Shown: positions 54,408 through 62,718 of the stretch, piece by piece
Numbering within the stretch: the stretch's first letter is position 1
Layout of the letters: the number at the start of each line of letters is the position of its first letter
Program-made: the position numbers and the translations under genes
From: JBBATK01 sp044228285
GTDB taxonomy: Bacteria; Bacteroidota; Ignavibacteria; Kapaibacteriales; NICIL-2
DNA: 64,000 bases
Reading direction: 5' to 3'
Assembly (NCBI GenBank): GCA_044228285.1
Contig: JBGAVD010000006.1
Location: 183,189-247,188 of the forward strand
Notes under the pieces: generated by a model
Database searches by the model: none
Told to the model about the DNA's origin: nothing
Seen by the model: only the letters and a program-made list of their open reading frames with translations

Positions 54408-55061
54408 TTAACGCATCGCTCTCCAGCACCAGGCCGCGCAGAGCATACCCAGTGTTGGTGCACTGAGATAGATCCAGAGTGATTGGAATTGTGCAGAGAC
54501 AAGCGCAGGTGCAAGACTACGAATTGGGTTCATGGATGCACCTGAAATCGGTCCACCGAACATCGCTTCTAAGCCAACCATCGAGCCAATAGCTATTCCT
54601 GCAAGTAGTCCTACCTCTTTCGCTCCATGGGCAACTTGGAGGATCACGATCATCAACAAGTAACTCATGATGAATTCGAGTACGAAGCTTTGAGTCTCGG
54701 AGCCATGAGGCATCGTTGCACCTAAGGAACTCTGATCGGGAAACAATAGCTTCAGTGTCAAAGAAGCAAGGACTGCGCCAACGAGCTGGCTTGTTAGGTA
54801 GGGCAGAACCTGTTTGAGTGGAAAGGTTTTCGCGAGAGCAAATGCTAGGGTTACGGCTGGATTGAAATGTGCGCCGGAGATTTGTCCGAAGGTGTAGATC
54901 ATTGCCAGAACAATGAGTCCGAAGCTGAGCGCAATACCCACATGTCCAATGTGACCCGGATTCACCTGGTTTGTTACAATTGCACCTGTGCCGCAGAAAA
55001 CAAGAGCGAAGGTGCCGATTGCTTCAGCGAGATAGTTTTTACGATTCGAAGCTTCACTCAT
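54408..55061 (-). CDS. Aquaporin (MIP family) linked to arsenate reductase
   Basis: 217 residues with six membrane helices. The first pore loop has the standard NPA (67-69 in HFNPAVT), and the second has NPI (178-180 in ASMNPIRS) instead of NPA, with the following Arg kept. The start overlaps the arsC stop by 4 bases (ATGA). Aquaporins paired with arsC (AqpS type, known from Sinorhizobium) let arsenite leave the cell after arsenate is reduced, in place of an ArsB or Acr3 pump. The pairing supports that role here; water or glycerol transport is the alternative. Confidence 0.88.
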   Translation of the reverse strand: MSEASNRKNYLAEAIGTFALVFCGTGAIVTNQVNPGHIGHVGIALSFGLIVLAMIYTFGQISGAHFNPAVTLAFALAKTFPLKQVLPYLTSQLVGAVLASLTLKLLFPDQSSLGATMPHGSETQSFVLEFIMSYLLMIVILQVAHGAKEVGLLAGIAIGSMVGLEAMFGGPISGASMNPIRSLAPALVSAQFQSLWIYLSAPTLGMLCAAWCWRAMR

Positions 55062-55498
55062 TGTTCTGCTCCGCTGAAAGTTGTTTCGGCGATGAAGTCC
55101 AGGATGGCTTTGTGTATTTGGTCGCGCACGGTGCGGATATCATCCATGATTTGTTCTTCGCTGCCGCTAAGTGCTGCTGGGTCGGGGAAGGACCAACTAC
55201 GACGTTCCGCTATACCCGGAAAAAGGGGGCAACGTTCTGCTGAAGCGGCGTCGCAGACTGTGATGACATAATCAAACTTCTGCTGCGTTTCCAACATTTC
55301 CTGCACTGTTTTGGCGCGATTGGCTGAGATATCAATGCTCAACTCCTGCATGGCGCGTACCACTCGCGGATTGAGTTGGCCAGCTTCCAATCCAGCACTT
55401 TGCGCCTGGTAACGGTCTCCAGCCAACTGATTCAGGAATGCCTCTGCCATCTGACTACGGGCAGAGTTGTGAATACAGACAAAGAGTACATGTATCAT
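55058..55498 (-). CDS. arsC: Arsenate reductase, thioredoxin-coupled (low-MW phosphatase fold)
   Basis: 146 residues from the ATG at 55498 (MIHVLFVCIHNSARSQ); an upstream start at 55531 adds residues not in the family. The P-loop is C-IHNSA-R-S with Cys8 and Arg14. Cys82 and Cys90 lie in TVCDAASAERCPLFPG, so all three cysteines of the thioredoxin-coupled (pI258-type) mechanism are present (Cys10, Cys82, Cys89 in S. aureus). Asp106 in FPDP is the general acid. It reduces arsenate to arsenite in the cytoplasm. No arsR was seen adjacent, so regulation is unclear. Confidence 0.93.
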   Translation of the reverse strand: MIHVLFVCIHNSARSQMAEAFLNQLAGDRYQAQSAGLEAGQLNPRVVRAMQELSIDISANRAKTVQEMLETQQKFDYVITVCDAASAERCPLFPGIAERRSWSFPDPAALSGSEEQIMDDIRTVRDQIHKAILDFIAETTFSGAEQ

Positions 55499-55738
55499 AG
55501 ACAGTGGGAATAGTAATGAAGAGCAGCTCAATCCATCGCAATAATACGATAAAGCAGGTTTAGGACAGAAAAGTCAACTCAATATTATCAAATCTTTACC
55601 TCAGAGCATGATCTCGGATTCATAAAGGAATATCGCATCCAATTAGCCTTAATTCCACAATCTTTACTATATTGCTCAATACGCTCCGGGGGTGAACGCT
55701 AAGCGGAGTAATTCTTATCCATTAACGCAGTTTTGTCC

Positions 55739-56971
55739 ATGGAAAACACACTTGTACACAACGATTTGATGGCGCCGGACGTAATCAACGATCCGCACTC
55801 TTATTATCGTCATTTGCGCGAATCTGACCCAGTGTATTGGAATGATCGCTGGGGCGGCTGGGTACTTACCGGCTACAAAGAAGTGGTTGATGTCCTTCGC
55901 GACGCAGAGCGCTTCTCTTCCGACCGTATGGGATTTCTTGCTAAGGAGCTATCGGCTGAGGAGCAGGAATCCATCGCGCCGATCTTCAAAGTATTGAGTT
56001 ACTGGATGGTCTTCCGTGATCCTCCGGCACACACCGTTTTGCGCATGTTGTTGAACAAGTTGTTCACACCGGTAGCTATTGAGCGATATCGTCCAATGGT
56101 GCGCAAGATCGTTCAGCGTACAATTGACAAGGCTATTGAAAAAGGAAACATGGATCTCGTACGTGAGTTTGCGTACGAGGTACCTATGACGGTTATTCTG
56201 GAGCTCATTGGTGCGCCAGACTTAGATCGCGACAAAATCAAAGAGTGGTCAGAGCAAATTGGCGTGTTCTTCTTTATCAAGGCAGACGAGCCACGTCGTC
56301 GTGAGATTGCCTGCGAAGGTATCAACGCACTTGTAGAGTACATCACCCCACTCATTGCGGAGCGTCGGGAGCATCCAGGCATTGACCTCATCAGTTTGTT
56401 GATTGCGGCAGAAGAAGCTGGCGACATTACCTACAATGATGTGTTAGCAACCTGTGTGTTGTTAGTATTTGGTGGACACGAGACCACCATGAATCTCATT
56501 GCCAATGGCACGTGGGCGCTGATGAACAATCCTGAGCAATGGGAGATGTTAGCCAACGATCCAAGCCAACTCAAGAAAGCAGTAGAAGAGTTGTTACGTT
56601 ATGACGGCTCGGTAAAAGCAACGGTACGTTGGGCAAAAGTAGATGTAGAAGTTGGTGGACACCAAGTCAAAGCGGGCGACCGCTTGTTAGTCAGCCTTGC
56701 AGGTGCCAGCCGAGATCCACTTCAATTCAAAGATCCCGACACCCTCGATGTGACGCGCGATCCAAATCTTCACGTAGCCTTTGCGCATGGCATACACATT
56801 TGCTTAGGCGCTTCCCTTGCTCGCATGGAAGTAGAAGAAGCCTTTGCCGGTTTGCTTAAGCGCATTAGTTGTCCAACCTTGATCGAAGGCACCAAGCTCG
56901 AATACTATCCTTCAGTAGTCCACCGCGCACTGAAGCAATTGCCAATTACCTTTCACAAAGTAGAGGCTTGA
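55739..56971 (+). CDS. Cytochrome P450
   Basis: 410 residues from the ATG at 55739 (MENTLVHND), soluble with no membrane anchor, as in bacterial class I P450s. The I-helix oxygen-binding site is GGHETT at 245-250, the K-helix ExxR is E284-L-L-R287, and the haem loop is FAHGIHICLG with proximal Cys355. The usual FGxGxHxCxG has Gly at the second position, where Ala is found here. It probably hydroxylates or epoxidises a small hydrophobic molecule, receiving electrons from the adjacent ferredoxin. No ferredoxin reductase is present. The substrate cannot be named. Confidence 0.95.
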   Translation: MENTLVHNDLMAPDVINDPHSYYRHLRESDPVYWNDRWGGWVLTGYKEVVDVLRDAERFSSDRMGFLAKELSAEEQESIAPIFKVLSYWMVFRDPPAHTVLRMLLNKLFTPVAIERYRPMVRKIVQRTIDKAIEKGNMDLVREFAYEVPMTVILELIGAPDLDRDKIKEWSEQIGVFFFIKADEPRRREIACEGINALVEYITPLIAERREHPGIDLISLLIAAEEAGDITYNDVLATCVLLVFGGHETTMNLIANGTWALMNNPEQWEMLANDPSQLKKAVEELLRYDGSVKATVRWAKVDVEVGGHQVKAGDRLLVSLAGASRDPLQFKDPDTLDVTRDPNLHVAFAHGIHICLGASLARMEVEEAFAGLLKRISCPTLIEGTKLEYYPSVVHRALKQLPITFHKVEA

Positions 56972-56973
56972 CC

Positions 56974-57213
56974 ATGAATAACATTCGTCTCACAGTCAAT
57001 CACAATCGTTGCGTAGGCTCGCAGCTTTGCGTTCAATTTTCACCGAAAGTGTTTCAATTAAATGAGAACGGACAATCCTCAGTCATCGACGCCGATGCCG
57101 AGGATCTTACGAACATTCTCTCCACTGCTGAGCAATGTCCGCAATGCGCCATCATGGTTGAAGACCTCGCAACTGGAAACCAACTCTTTCCACCTCCAGA
57201 GTTAGGTCTCTAA
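56974..57213 (+). CDS. [3Fe-4S]-type ferredoxin, P450 redox partner
   Basis: 79 residues starting 2 nt after the P450 stop. The cluster ligands are Cys13 and Cys19 (C-VGSQL-C) and Cys55 in AEQCPQCAI, followed by Pro and the family's A-I. The spacing C-x5-C and CP-xx-AI is that of the [3Fe-4S] (Fer4_15) ferredoxins which pass electrons to actinobacterial-type P450s. An extra Cys58 is next to it. Tight coupling with the P450 gene makes it the likely electron donor; the reductase is elsewhere. Confidence 0.93.
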   Translation: MNNIRLTVNHNRCVGSQLCVQFSPKVFQLNENGQSSVIDADAEDLTNILSTAEQCPQCAIMVEDLATGNQLFPPPELGL

Positions 57214-57280
57214 AGTCTTTTTCTTACTCGCGCGCTTCGCGCACTCGTCGGTTGGGAAAACCACAGCCCGTTGTCACCAC

Positions 57281-57320
57281 AAGAGCGACATCTCATTGCT
57301 GAGATGTCGCTCTTTTTTTA
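57281..57320 (+). terminator. Rho-independent terminator after ferredoxin
   Basis: A perfect 15-bp stem, AAGAGCGACATCTCA / TGAGATGTCGCTCTT, with a TTGC loop, followed by a T-run. It ends the P450-ferredoxin transcript. Confidence 0.93.
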
Positions 57321-57362
57321 TTCGTCATGACTTAGTCGTCACACGATACTACAGCCGTGGCC

Positions 57363-57379
57363 TCACGACTTAGTCGTGA
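57363..57379. repeat. Palindrome TCACGACTTAGTCGTGA
   Basis: A 17-nt perfect inverted repeat with one central base; same core as 1238-1262. Confidence 0.8.
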
Positions 57380-57405
57380 CGTCGTGCGAGGCGTGTGGAC
57401 CTCTG

Positions 57406-57430
57406 CGTGTCACGACTAAGTCGTGACACG
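57406..57430. repeat. Palindrome identical to the one at 1294
   Basis: A 25-nt perfect inverted repeat (12-nt arms, central A), identical base for base to 1294-1318. Confidence 0.9.
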
Positions 57431-57463
57431 ACGGAATTGAACTTGTCGCGATACAACAGCCGT

Positions 57464-57488
57464 GGCGTCACGACTTAGTCGTGACGCC
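57464..57488. repeat. Palindrome with 12-bp arms, TCACGACTTAGTCGTGA core
   Basis: A 25-nt perfect inverted repeat: GGCGTCACGACT, T, AGTCGTGACGCC. Confidence 0.9.
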
Positions 57489-57810
57489 ATGCAAGGCGTG
57501 TGGATCTCAGCGTGTCATAACAGAACAGCGATCCGTGAGCGATACTCCAATGTACGAACTTGGTTCTCAGTACCGATCCGATCCCGACACTTCCCCGCCA
57601 CAATTGACACGTCACACTGGCAAGTAATCGCGTTGATTGATTCATTATCCCCGATCTAGCCAACGATCAACGAAGCTGTAGAAGGAACTAGCGACGATAA
57701 GAGCGACATTCTTTCTTGGAGCAGAAACCAAGATTTTTACACTAGAGAATTCCTTTACCACAATCAGCCGTGCTATGACTACCACAGACACAAACTCAAG
57801 GATTGCATCC

Positions 57811-59895
57811 ATGAGAATACTCATGTTGATTACTGTAATGATGATAACTCTTGTTGTTAATCAAGCTACTGCTTGGTCTTGCTCACCTTTACAGTACCGC
57901 GTTACCATTCCAGACAACAAGCAAGGTGACACTATTATAGTTGACTTCCTAGCTACCATGCAGCCTTGGGATTTAAACAGTGAGCATTTCCATGGAACCA
58001 GAGATGTGGTTGATTTGACACTGTTTATCTCAAAGTCAACACTGAGTGATGAACAACGGTTTCAGTGGTTACGTACAGCACATACGGATTACGAAGGAGA
58101 TTTTGCTGCGGCGCTCGTCACCACGACTTCTGGCGAAGAAAGTGAATCTCGATGTCGTGCAGCAGTGCTCTTGGTTATTGACTCATTTGTGAAGCACATA
58201 CCACTCAAACGTCCAGCTCCACTCGAACTTCGCTTAGGTAAATGTTCGTTTGTAGGTATTGGAGATGATGCAGAAATGGTGCTGAACATTATCAATGAGT
58301 GTAGCACACGCTACCCCAACCTTGTGAAGCAGCAGTTGTTTATAGCTCCAAGATTTCGTCCAGATTATCGCAGACGTGTGCAAAGCCACAGCACAATCCC
58401 AACACTAATCATTCGGGGTGGTGTAGATGCTTCGACTCTTGAGCAATATGACACTGAGCCATTGTATGATATCCTGGATTGTCCGTCAAAAACCGAGACT
58501 CAAGTCGACAAGTACTCAGATTGTCAACTGCTGTCACTTATGAAAAGCAACCGTGTTGAGGAGTGTCCAGATCGAGTTGATGCAGTCCACAGTTATTTGT
58601 TGGAAGAGATGGTCAATCAGTTCCAAATTGGCAATTTAAATGGACTACTGAATTCGTTCATGAGCTATGATCAGAACAAGATCACACCAACAATTCGCAC
58701 CAATATTCCGGGTAACATGGCCCTCCAACTAACTGAGGTTCACATGATTGCTCCAGACAAGAAGTTTTATAGAGATGGCGATATTGTACGGCTGAAAACA
58801 AATTTGGATCGCCCTGTGCTGTGGCTTCCTGATAGTGTTATTGCTCTGGACTACAGCTTTGCGGCGTTTGGAGAAGGGGCTATTAGTTGCATCGATACGT
58901 ACTTAGGTATCCCGAGCAAAGACACGTTTCGATTCTCAACGAAACCTCAGAAACTCCAAATGATACAGGAAGAACCACTCTTTGAGAACGATTCAGTTCT
59001 AATAAGCACCACGCTTCCATATCAATCATCAACAGATCATATTTTCAGTTCATATCAATGGTCAAATGGCTGCACTCGACGCAGCCAGATGGTAACAAAA
59101 ACTGGATGGTACTATGTCCGTTGTTTTGATGAGACAGTTGGCAAATGGGTGAGCGATTCTATTCTTGTACAAGGTGCGCACTTCAAACTTCAGTTAGAGC
59201 CTGAAAAGACTGGCGGGACGTCATACAACGGTACAGGATACCGAAAGGTAGCCCTCCCTTTCTATCCTTTATCGCCCATCTACGCTATCTTTTGGAATGA
59301 CACTTATACCACAGACCAATGGAGGCTGGTTGGTTCCGAAAGTACAAGCTCCGTAGTACGCTTAATGAACAAGCTTACAAAAAAAGTTGCCGTATCTGAT
59401 ACACTGGTAGTACCGGGTGATAGCTCGATCGTTGTAAAACAGCTGAGCGTTAGTCAGCATCCAAGATTCATTGAGGGATTAAATGCAGACGGCTATTTAT
59501 GGTACAAGAAAGGAGCCTTGGTTTCGACGGAGGCAAAGTGTCCTATCAGCAGCACAGACTGGTATACAGTTTACGGTTACTACATAATAAACAACAAAAT
59601 AACCGAACCAACAGTGATTAGTACGTGGTGCATGGCAGCGACCACGGATATCGATAGAACCGAAGACCAACAGTACGAATCAACCCACGCTCAAGCTGTG
59701 CACGGTCAAATGCGTGATCAACGCTTTATTGGCGAAACAACCTTAGAGCTATGGAATAGTCTTGGTCAATTGGTTTGGAAGGCTACCAAAGATGAGAATG
59801 AATCACTTCTCTCCGTTGAGTCCCTGCGTCCTGGTACCTACCTCGTGCACTTGCCGAAGAAGAATACCACGATACACATACTTGTTACAGACTAA
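57811..59895 (+). CDS. T9SS-type exported protein, unknown function
   Basis: 694 residues from the ATG at 57811, starting a signal peptide (ILMLITVMMITLVVNQATA). An upstream ATG at 57775 would hide it. Residues ~40-200 look like an alpha/beta fold (LELRLGKCSFVGIGDDAEMV, IPTLIIRGGVDAST), but no catalytic serine motif was recognised. The middle and C-terminal parts are beta-rich, with an immunoglobulin-like segment near 410-450 (SSYQWSNGCTRRS, TKTGWYYVRCFD). The tail (LELWNSLGQLVWKA, LRPGTYLVHLPKK) is like a T9SS sorting domain. Cysteines are frequent, as is normal for exported proteins here. Confidence 0.72.
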   Translation: MRILMLITVMMITLVVNQATAWSCSPLQYRVTIPDNKQGDTIIVDFLATMQPWDLNSEHFHGTRDVVDLTLFISKSTLSDEQRFQWLRTAHTDYEGDFAAALVTTTSGEESESRCRAAVLLVIDSFVKHIPLKRPAPLELRLGKCSFVGIGDDAEMVLNIINECSTRYPNLVKQQLFIAPRFRPDYRRRVQSHSTIPTLIIRGGVDASTLEQYDTEPLYDILDCPSKTETQVDKYSDCQLLSLMKSNRVEECPDRVDAVHSYLLEEMVNQFQIGNLNGLLNSFMSYDQNKITPTIRTNIPGNMALQLTEVHMIAPDKKFYRDGDIVRLKTNLDRPVLWLPDSVIALDYSFAAFGEGAISCIDTYLGIPSKDTFRFSTKPQKLQMIQEEPLFENDSVLISTTLPYQSSTDHIFSSYQWSNGCTRRSQMVTKTGWYYVRCFDETVGKWVSDSILVQGAHFKLQLEPEKTGGTSYNGTGYRKVALPFYPLSPIYAIFWNDTYTTDQWRLVGSESTSSVVRLMNKLTKKVAVSDTLVVPGDSSIVVKQLSVSQHPRFIEGLNADGYLWYKKGALVSTEAKCPISSTDWYTVYGYYIINNKITEPTVISTWCMAATTDIDRTEDQQYESTHAQAVHGQMRDQRFIGETTLELWNSLGQLVWKATKDENESLLSVESLRPGTYLVHLPKKNTTIHILVTD

Positions 59896-59938
59896 GAAAC
59901 ACGCAGATTCGCGCCACACTGATATCTACCGACCATAC

Positions 59939-59967
59939 GCAGCGTCACGACAATGTCGTGACGCTGC
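59939..59967. repeat. Long palindrome, variant core
   Basis: A perfect inverted repeat with 14-nt arms, GCAGCGTCACGACA / TGTCGTGACGCTGC, and one central base. It shares CGTCACGAC with the family above but differs at the centre. It lies between the ends of two convergent genes. Confidence 0.8.
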
Positions 59968-60069
59968 GGTTTAGGGCTAAGCTCAGCAGACATAATAGTG
60001 CACATCTTGTGAACAGTCTGTCCTGACTGCTTCAAGAGGGCCCCGAATGCAAGCCAGCCTAAGTATATC

Positions 60070-62244
60070 TTAGCGTGCAATGACCAGTTTCGATAAGGAG
60101 TAGCGTCCAGCATCATCAATCATCACGAAGTACTTGCCATTAGGGATGGAGGAAAGGTCCATAAGCTGCGTTGACTCGCCTACGACAGACGATGTAGCAG
60201 ATTGTAGGGTTCTCCCTTGTACATCAACGATGCGCAGACGTGCATGACTTCCGCGTTGTTGGAAGCGTACTGTCACAAGATCTGAAGCTGGGTTTGGTCC
60301 GAGTTGTATCTGCGCGTCATTCAGTTCACCAGGCTGCACATCAGTTGTCTTCATGAGGAAGCCAAGGTAGTTCGCAAGCAAAGATCTGCGGATCGGTTCA
60401 TCGCGTATTGCTTCGAAACCGAAACCTTGAAAGATAAGCGTAGTGTTCTTCAACTGCGTCCATACTGCAGCTGTCGAAGAATCATCAGAGATATACGGAC
60501 CATAGGCATTGAGAATTCTGTGCACACGCTGGGTGTCGAGAATAACAATCTCATCTATCCAACCTGTTTGGAGAGTGTGAACGGAGTCGATTTCATTAAG
60601 CATGAAGTCATATCCTTTTGCCACATCTTGTCCTTCGAACGACTGCACTCCCACCTCGCCGTACTTACGCTCGCTTGAGTTCCACAGCCATGGACCCCAT
60701 GTGCGTTTTGCTCCCATGAAGCCAAGGGTTTCTTCAAAGAGACTCTTACATTGTGCCGATGCTATCTTTCCGTAGTTATCCGCTGCAAACCATAAGTCCA
60801 TCGGTGAGGTTATCAATGTTGGATGTGCTGTTTCTGCACGCTGCTTTACGACTGCGATCATCGGCTCGCTAAAGAGCAGGGATGTTCGAGTTGCATAGCT
60901 TTCAGGAAGGACAAGAACATCGAAGGAACTGAAGTCATAGTACTTCATCGTACTATCGTTACAATCAACGACAGCGGTCTGACTTGGAAAGGCGTCAAGC
61001 TGATTATAGGATTCTAAGAAGGGTCTCAAGTCATCGCCTTCATCCAGTTCGAACTTCGCCACAACATACTTCACTCCATCGCTTAGCACACCTAGATTGA
61101 CACTGGTTGGTAAACTCAGAATGTTCGCAAATGGTCGAACTTTGTTCACAACCTTCAAGCTTGCATAACCAACCGCGTTACCGAGGACTACGGTCACGCG
61201 TGCTATTGCACTATCATGAGCTTTAATCACCTGCTGCTCTGGTTCTATGCGTACTCTCCAATCACCTGGCACGCTACTGTTTTGTTGATCAATGCTCGTG
61301 ATGGCTGTTACTGCACTGTCATTGGTATTGTGCACCATCACTGAAAAGGTGGTCGAATCGGAACGCATCGCCTTGCGATAGGTGCTCGAGGAAGTAGTCT
61401 GTAACTTCCAGTAAATAGACTTTGGGGTAGGTCGCTTTCCTTTTGATGCCGCGTTGACCACGCGGTACGGACTATTGTGCTCCACGACCATTGCTGCGAC
61501 CCACAAATTTCCTCTGTGCTGAATGTTGAGTAGATTCAGATCAATTGCGAATTCATAGAGTACACTATCGCCATTTGCATTGACGCGCGGTAAAGCCGTA
61601 GAATCACCAGTTGGTCCACCAACGAATGCTCGAACTACATTCATATGATAGTAGTCCTTAATGCTGCCTGGCAGATAGAAGTATGGATGCGACTCGTAGC
61701 CTTTGCGTCCATTGAGATAGTTTGTTTGATCCCAACCTTTTCCTGAGCCTGTTACGCTGTCTTCTAAGAGCACAACATTGATTGCATATTGCACATTAAG
61801 ATTAGCATAAAACTTCGTTGTGACTGTGCCACGCAGCATTCCTGCACTGTTGATCACCCAATCCACATTCACACCAACGTTCGATGTAGCATCTTTCAGC
61901 TGTGAACACGCATCAGCCCAGTTATCTGGATCGATGTTCGTTGAACTCACTTTATCATAGGTAAACTGCTCTCGGTTTACCAGTCCTGTAGGATATCCCG
62001 TTATTCCAAACTGACGTCGCATGGTGTCCTGTATAGCAAGCGCCATCGAATCGTCATTATGAAAAGCAAGAGGAATGAACTGATCACCATAAATGGCATG
62101 AAGTTCCTCCGCAGCCTGATTGCCACGAACACACCAACCACACCAGGCACCAGTATGATCTTCAATAACCATTGCACGCTTTGGTCCAGCAGCGTTGAGT
62201 ATTGATGACAAGAAGACGAGGACGAGCAAGCGAGCGATGTTCAT
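60070..62244 (-). CDS. Omp28-like thioredoxin-fold T9SS cargo
   Basis: 724 residues from the ATG at 62244 (MNIARLLVLVFLSSILNA), the start of a signal peptide; an ATG at 62268 would add eight. Residues ~23-130 are a thioredoxin-like domain of the Omp28 type: MVIEDHTGAWCGWC with Cys35 and Cys38 (CGWC), and GITGYPTG with a cis-Pro. A long beta-rich region follows. The last ~80 residues (LGPNPASDLVTVRFQQ, IVDVQGRTLQSATS, IPNGKYFVMI) are a T9SS type A sorting domain. Omp28 proteins of Porphyromonas are outer-membrane adhesin-like proteins; the CxxC here may be redox active. Confidence 0.85.
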   Translation of the reverse strand: MNIARLLVLVFLSSILNAAGPKRAMVIEDHTGAWCGWCVRGNQAAEELHAIYGDQFIPLAFHNDDSMALAIQDTMRRQFGITGYPTGLVNREQFTYDKVSSTNIDPDNWADACSQLKDATSNVGVNVDWVINSAGMLRGTVTTKFYANLNVQYAINVVLLEDSVTGSGKGWDQTNYLNGRKGYESHPYFYLPGSIKDYYHMNVVRAFVGGPTGDSTALPRVNANGDSVLYEFAIDLNLLNIQHRGNLWVAAMVVEHNSPYRVVNAASKGKRPTPKSIYWKLQTTSSSTYRKAMRSDSTTFSVMVHNTNDSAVTAITSIDQQNSSVPGDWRVRIEPEQQVIKAHDSAIARVTVVLGNAVGYASLKVVNKVRPFANILSLPTSVNLGVLSDGVKYVVAKFELDEGDDLRPFLESYNQLDAFPSQTAVVDCNDSTMKYYDFSSFDVLVLPESYATRTSLLFSEPMIAVVKQRAETAHPTLITSPMDLWFAADNYGKIASAQCKSLFEETLGFMGAKRTWGPWLWNSSERKYGEVGVQSFEGQDVAKGYDFMLNEIDSVHTLQTGWIDEIVILDTQRVHRILNAYGPYISDDSSTAAVWTQLKNTTLIFQGFGFEAIRDEPIRRSLLANYLGFLMKTTDVQPGELNDAQIQLGPNPASDLVTVRFQQRGSHARLRIVDVQGRTLQSATSSVVGESTQLMDLSSIPNGKYFVMIDDAGRYSLSKLVIAR

Positions 62245-62543
62245 AGATTCAGAAGAGTAGTAGAACAACTGTATCTGCGGAACTGATTATGCAGAAGTGG
62301 AATCTACGTAATTCAGAGAAAATGGAGTGTATTTGAGAAGGTGCCTTGGATTTTATCCAAGTACGAGAGCGCAAAAGCAACCTGCGATGACGTATCAGCT
62401 TCGGTGTGCTGCTCGCCAGACCTGAGTTTATGAACTACAGACTATCAGTTGCTTGTGCTTTGAGGTGTCTTGACTATTTCTCCCCCTTTCGAGGTCTTAT
62501 CTGGAATTGGTCGTATCACACTAAGATCCAGCCATCGCATACG

Positions 62544-62566
62544 GCGTCACGACTACGTCGTGACGC
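62544..62566. repeat. Palindrome, related family member
   Basis: Arms GCGTCACGAC / GTCGTGACGC around TAC. Confidence 0.8.
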
Positions 62567-62655
62567 TACAGAGACTATATACTCGTTCGCTGTGTGACTT
62601 TCGACCCATCGTGTCACATCTGACTCGTACCACACTGAGAAGCACTTCATAAAAC

Positions 62656-62691
62656 ACAGAGCCCACTCCGACGAATCAAAGTGGGCTCTGT
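62656..62691 (-). terminator. Rho-independent terminator for the last gene
   Basis: A perfect 12-bp stem, ACAGAGCCCACT / AGTGGGCTCTGT, with a 12-nt loop. On the minus strand it is followed by GTTTTATG, giving a U-rich tail. It lies 28 bp after the stop of the gene at 62719-63870. Confidence 0.85.
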
Positions 62692-62718
62692 TACTCTTCA
62701 AAGTCAGCGCTCTTTTGC

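Larger units (their letters stand above)
57344..57525. repeat. Composite direct repeat carrying palindromes
   Basis: Two related units begin CGATAC(T/A)ACAGCCGTGGC at 57344 and 57449, a 105-bp spacing. Each carries a TCACGACTTAGTCGTGA palindrome followed by GGCGTGTGGA and a GTGTC box. In unit 1 the GTGTC box continues into a second perfect palindrome; in unit 2 it is lost (GTGTCATAACAG). A degenerate palindrome half lies at 57324-57342. Confidence 0.85.
57214..57810. other. Intergenic region with terminator and clustered palindromes
   Basis: About 600 bp between the ferredoxin gene and the next T9SS cargo gene. It contains a strong terminator and a composite of palindromes listed separately. 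Short frames here (57462-57659 and 57475-57663) lie on repeat sequence and are rejected. Confidence 0.6.
62245..62718. other. Intergenic region with palindrome and terminator
   Basis: 474 bp between two minus-strand genes. It holds a 23-nt palindrome at 62544-62566 and a strong terminator at 62656-62691, and probably the promoter of the Omp28-like gene. No coding frame is credible. Confidence 0.5.
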
